Positions 62,140 to 64,000 of a stretch of 64,000 nucleotides of DNA are shown here, in pieces. The stretch covers positions 36,198 through 100,197 of the forward strand of contig RHPI01003422.1 in NCBI GenBank assembly GCA_009103225.1, read 5' to 3'. The notes below the pieces were generated by a model. The model was not told where the DNA came from. It did not search any database and saw only the letters and a program-made list of their open reading frames with translations. Each line of letters starts with the position of its first letter. The first letter of the stretch is position 1. Position numbers and translations under genes: made by a program. The stretch comes from Chlorokybus atmophyticus. Taxonomy: Eukaryota > Streptophyta > Chlorokybophyceae > Chlorokybales > Chlorokybaceae.

Positions 62140-62410
62140 AGGTTGGGGGAGTAGCGCGTGACGGGTGTGATATTAAGCGTAACGAGCGTGATGGTTAAGG
62201 TGTGACGCGCAATTAGCGTCACAGACGTGATGGCGCGATGGGCTTAACGTAACACGTGTGATGCAATGGGCATGATGGGCGTGATAAAACCGCGCTTACA
62301 GCATATGTATGCTCTTGACATCCAAGAGCATAATATGCTCTTAGACGTGAAGAGAAATTACCGCGCCCAGAGCATAAGATAGCTGAGGATAAACAGTATG
62401 CTCTTAATGG
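62140..62410. repeat. Cluster of short recurring motifs with a hairpin
   Basis: From 62155 to 62290 the motif GTGAT(G) recurs many times in the setting GCGTGACG/GACGTGATGG. From 62308 to 62405 the 8-10-base word TATGCTCT(TG) occurs three times and its complement twice; one pair (62308-62317 and 62323-62332) forms a perfect 10-base hairpin with a 5-base loop. Function unknown. Confidence 0.6.
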
Positions 62411-63577
62411 GGGTAGACTGTACTGAGACACGTTCAGTACCTCAGGGCACCATAATTCCCTGGGGAACGAGAGCACGGCTGGCTTGGGTCGGGCCGGCCG
62501 GCCGGCCGGCATTCTTCGTCACCTTCACACGCCAGGGCCATCACATCTGGCACCCGCGTCTGCCGGGCGCAAAATGCGCGGCCCGCCTGTCTCTCATTGG
62601 CCGGGTGGCGAGCATTTCTTGCCAATCGTTGGATCTGCTCAAAACAGATCGAGCCATCCATAGCACATATCCATAGTACGCAATTGCTCAAATACATACC
62701 AAACAAATACGAAATATTGAGCATAACTACATGCACGGTGCAGATGGCCACTTTTCCCGCCGCAAATGTCCAATCAAACAACGTATGATGTGATAGTAAA
62801 CAATGTGGCGACAGATGCCGGCGTTTTGAATGTGTATATACTACGGCATTTGGATGCATGTGGGGGGTTACAGCTCGCTTTAAATTACAATGATTGGATT
62901 GCAATTGTGAGTCGGCGCGTTACCCATCAAGACCATTCAGATGATAACTCAGTTGCTTGAAATAACTATGTTGGGCATTTTCCACTAAAAACGCCCATAA
63001 AAATTCGTACCAAATGAGTACAGCAATAAACTCGAACAAGTTTGAGTTCTGATTTAAATCAATGAACGTTGCTTTTGGTCTATTGATTGATATCATGCAA
63101 AAAGTGGCATCGCCGTTATGCCGCAGTGAGTTAATTGCAATGGCACATAAACCACGCGGTCGCGTCGTTTGAACTGTAGTTGCCGATAGGCCGTATGAAG
63201 CTTAAAGAATCTTTGACCACTAACAGTAACGGCGAACGACAACGGTGCGTTTCAATGTTGTGCGCATTTCGTCAAAACATGACGGTTTGCCGTGGAAACG
63301 CGCTCTGCAAACGCGCTTCCAGTGGTACGAGGTTGGTCGGCCCCCCCTACCCCGAAAGAATTATTTAAACCATCATACCAACAACAATCGCACTCTGTCC
63401 ATGAAAACGAGATCATATGCTATCCTCACCGATTTTATGGCCGTCGCCGACGGCCCGTCGGGCTATACATTAGCCGAACGAGTCTCAATGAGTTTTCAGC
63501 ATCAGTTGCGAACACGCGCTTGTTGGCGTGAAAGTTCTCTGAGCTTAAGGGCCAAAGCAGAGAACAAACTGTGGCTT

Positions 63578-63603
63578 CAAGCTCTGTGAGCTCACAGAGC
63601 TTG
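63578..63603. repeat. Perfect 26-base palindrome
   Basis: Zero-loop palindrome with arm CAAGCTCTGTGAG. It is the third of its length in the window. Confidence 0.9.
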
Positions 63604-63982
63604 CCATCATGCATGTGACATGTAGGATGGCAGTACATGAGTCTTTAACCTTCACATCATGTGTAGGCTATACGAAAACACCATGGTGGTAACGCCGGGC
63701 ATTTCCCATCAAGGCATGTGAGAAAAAGGTGCTCACACGTTGAGACTTCTTGAAGTTTTTCATTACTCAAGCACCCAACCACGAACCGGCATCACAATGG
63801 CACTCACCTTGAATATGCGTGCATGTTAGCACATTTAGCATCATTGGTGTTTTATGTCATTATGTTTGATCAGCATCAATGCAAGTCACCAGACCCAAGC
63901 ATGCCGATGCGCTCCATGCAACGCAACCATTACATGAGATACGACCATATTGCTGTAAGTCAGCCTACAAGAAAAGGAAGAA

Positions 63983-64000
63983 GGGGGGGGGGGGGGGGGG
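63983..64000 (+). repeat. Poly-G run at the end of the window
   Basis: Eighteen consecutive G, preceded by a purine-rich stretch (AAGAAAAGGAAGAA). It may be a true homopolymer, a gap edge or an assembly artefact; the window alone cannot say. Confidence 0.9.

Larger units (their letters stand above)
59407..64000. other. 4.6 kb region with no recognised gene
   Basis: The first 300 bases are GC-richer and probably hold the DnaJ promoter. The rest is AT-rich with a CT/TA/TG microsatellite, a GC island at 61.52-61.66 kb, a cluster of short repeated motifs at 62.1-62.4 kb, a perfect palindrome and a terminal poly-G run. Open frames seen here are short and unconvincing. Confidence 0.5.

Overview
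This is a eukaryotic nuclear window. It holds eleven intact, intron-rich protein genes, one damaged gene and two truncated gene copies. Introns are spliceosomal (GT-AG, with a few GC-AG). I rebuilt exon chains by hand: 79 introns in the eleven intact genes keep the reading frame. The gene set is ordinary nuclear: NOP58, eS7, a plasma-membrane-type syntaxin, PIG-U, TIM13, homoserine dehydrogenase, and a DNAJB12/14-type ER J-protein. A separate homoserine dehydrogenase (the plant/fungal/protist pathway), an RsmE methyltransferase with an organelle-targeting-like leader, an eS7 that reads like plant and chromist versions, and SPPPP-type proline runs point to an alga or other protist. I cannot fix the lineage from sequence alone.

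Layout. 1-9.3 kb: NOP58 (+), RsmE-like methyltransferase (-), then a ubiquitin-like/zinc/RING gene (+) whose frame is broken. 9.3-21.5 kb: one 32-exon gene (-) for a predicted secreted protein of 2,820 residues. It is built from bacterial-type modules: a dimethylformamidase-like domain, Ig-like domains, amidotransferase-like and deacetylase-like domains, concanavalin-like domains and proline-rich linkers. 21.5-34.4 kb: an AT-rich, gene-poor stretch with microsatellites and repeats. At 25.6-27.1 kb it carries a chimeric pseudogene locus in which a broken piece of homoserine dehydrogenase sits beside a shortened copy of the 3' end of the giant gene. 34.4-48.2 kb: a dense block of eS7 (-), syntaxin (+), PIG-U (-), TIM13 (+), a membrane-anchored adhesin-like gene (-) and homoserine dehydrogenase (+), in alternating orientation with three short divergent promoter regions. 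48.2-52.8 kb: gene-poor. 52.8-59.4 kb: a TOG/HEAT-repeat gene (-) and the DnaJ gene (-). 59.4-64 kb: no recognisable gene; the window ends in a run of 18 G.

Most genes are unrelated housekeeping functions: ribosome biogenesis (NOP58, eS7), organelle rRNA modification (RsmE), secretory pathway (syntaxin, PIG-U, ER J-protein), mitochondrial import (TIM13) and amino-acid synthesis (homoserine dehydrogenase). The unusual content is the giant bacterial-type secreted protein and its rearranged partial copy, the adhesin-like type II membrane protein, and the broken ubiquitin-like/RING gene. Introns are often filled with alternating purine-pyrimidine (TG/CA/CG) sequence, and GCC/GGC trinucleotide runs sit at the 5' end of most genes.
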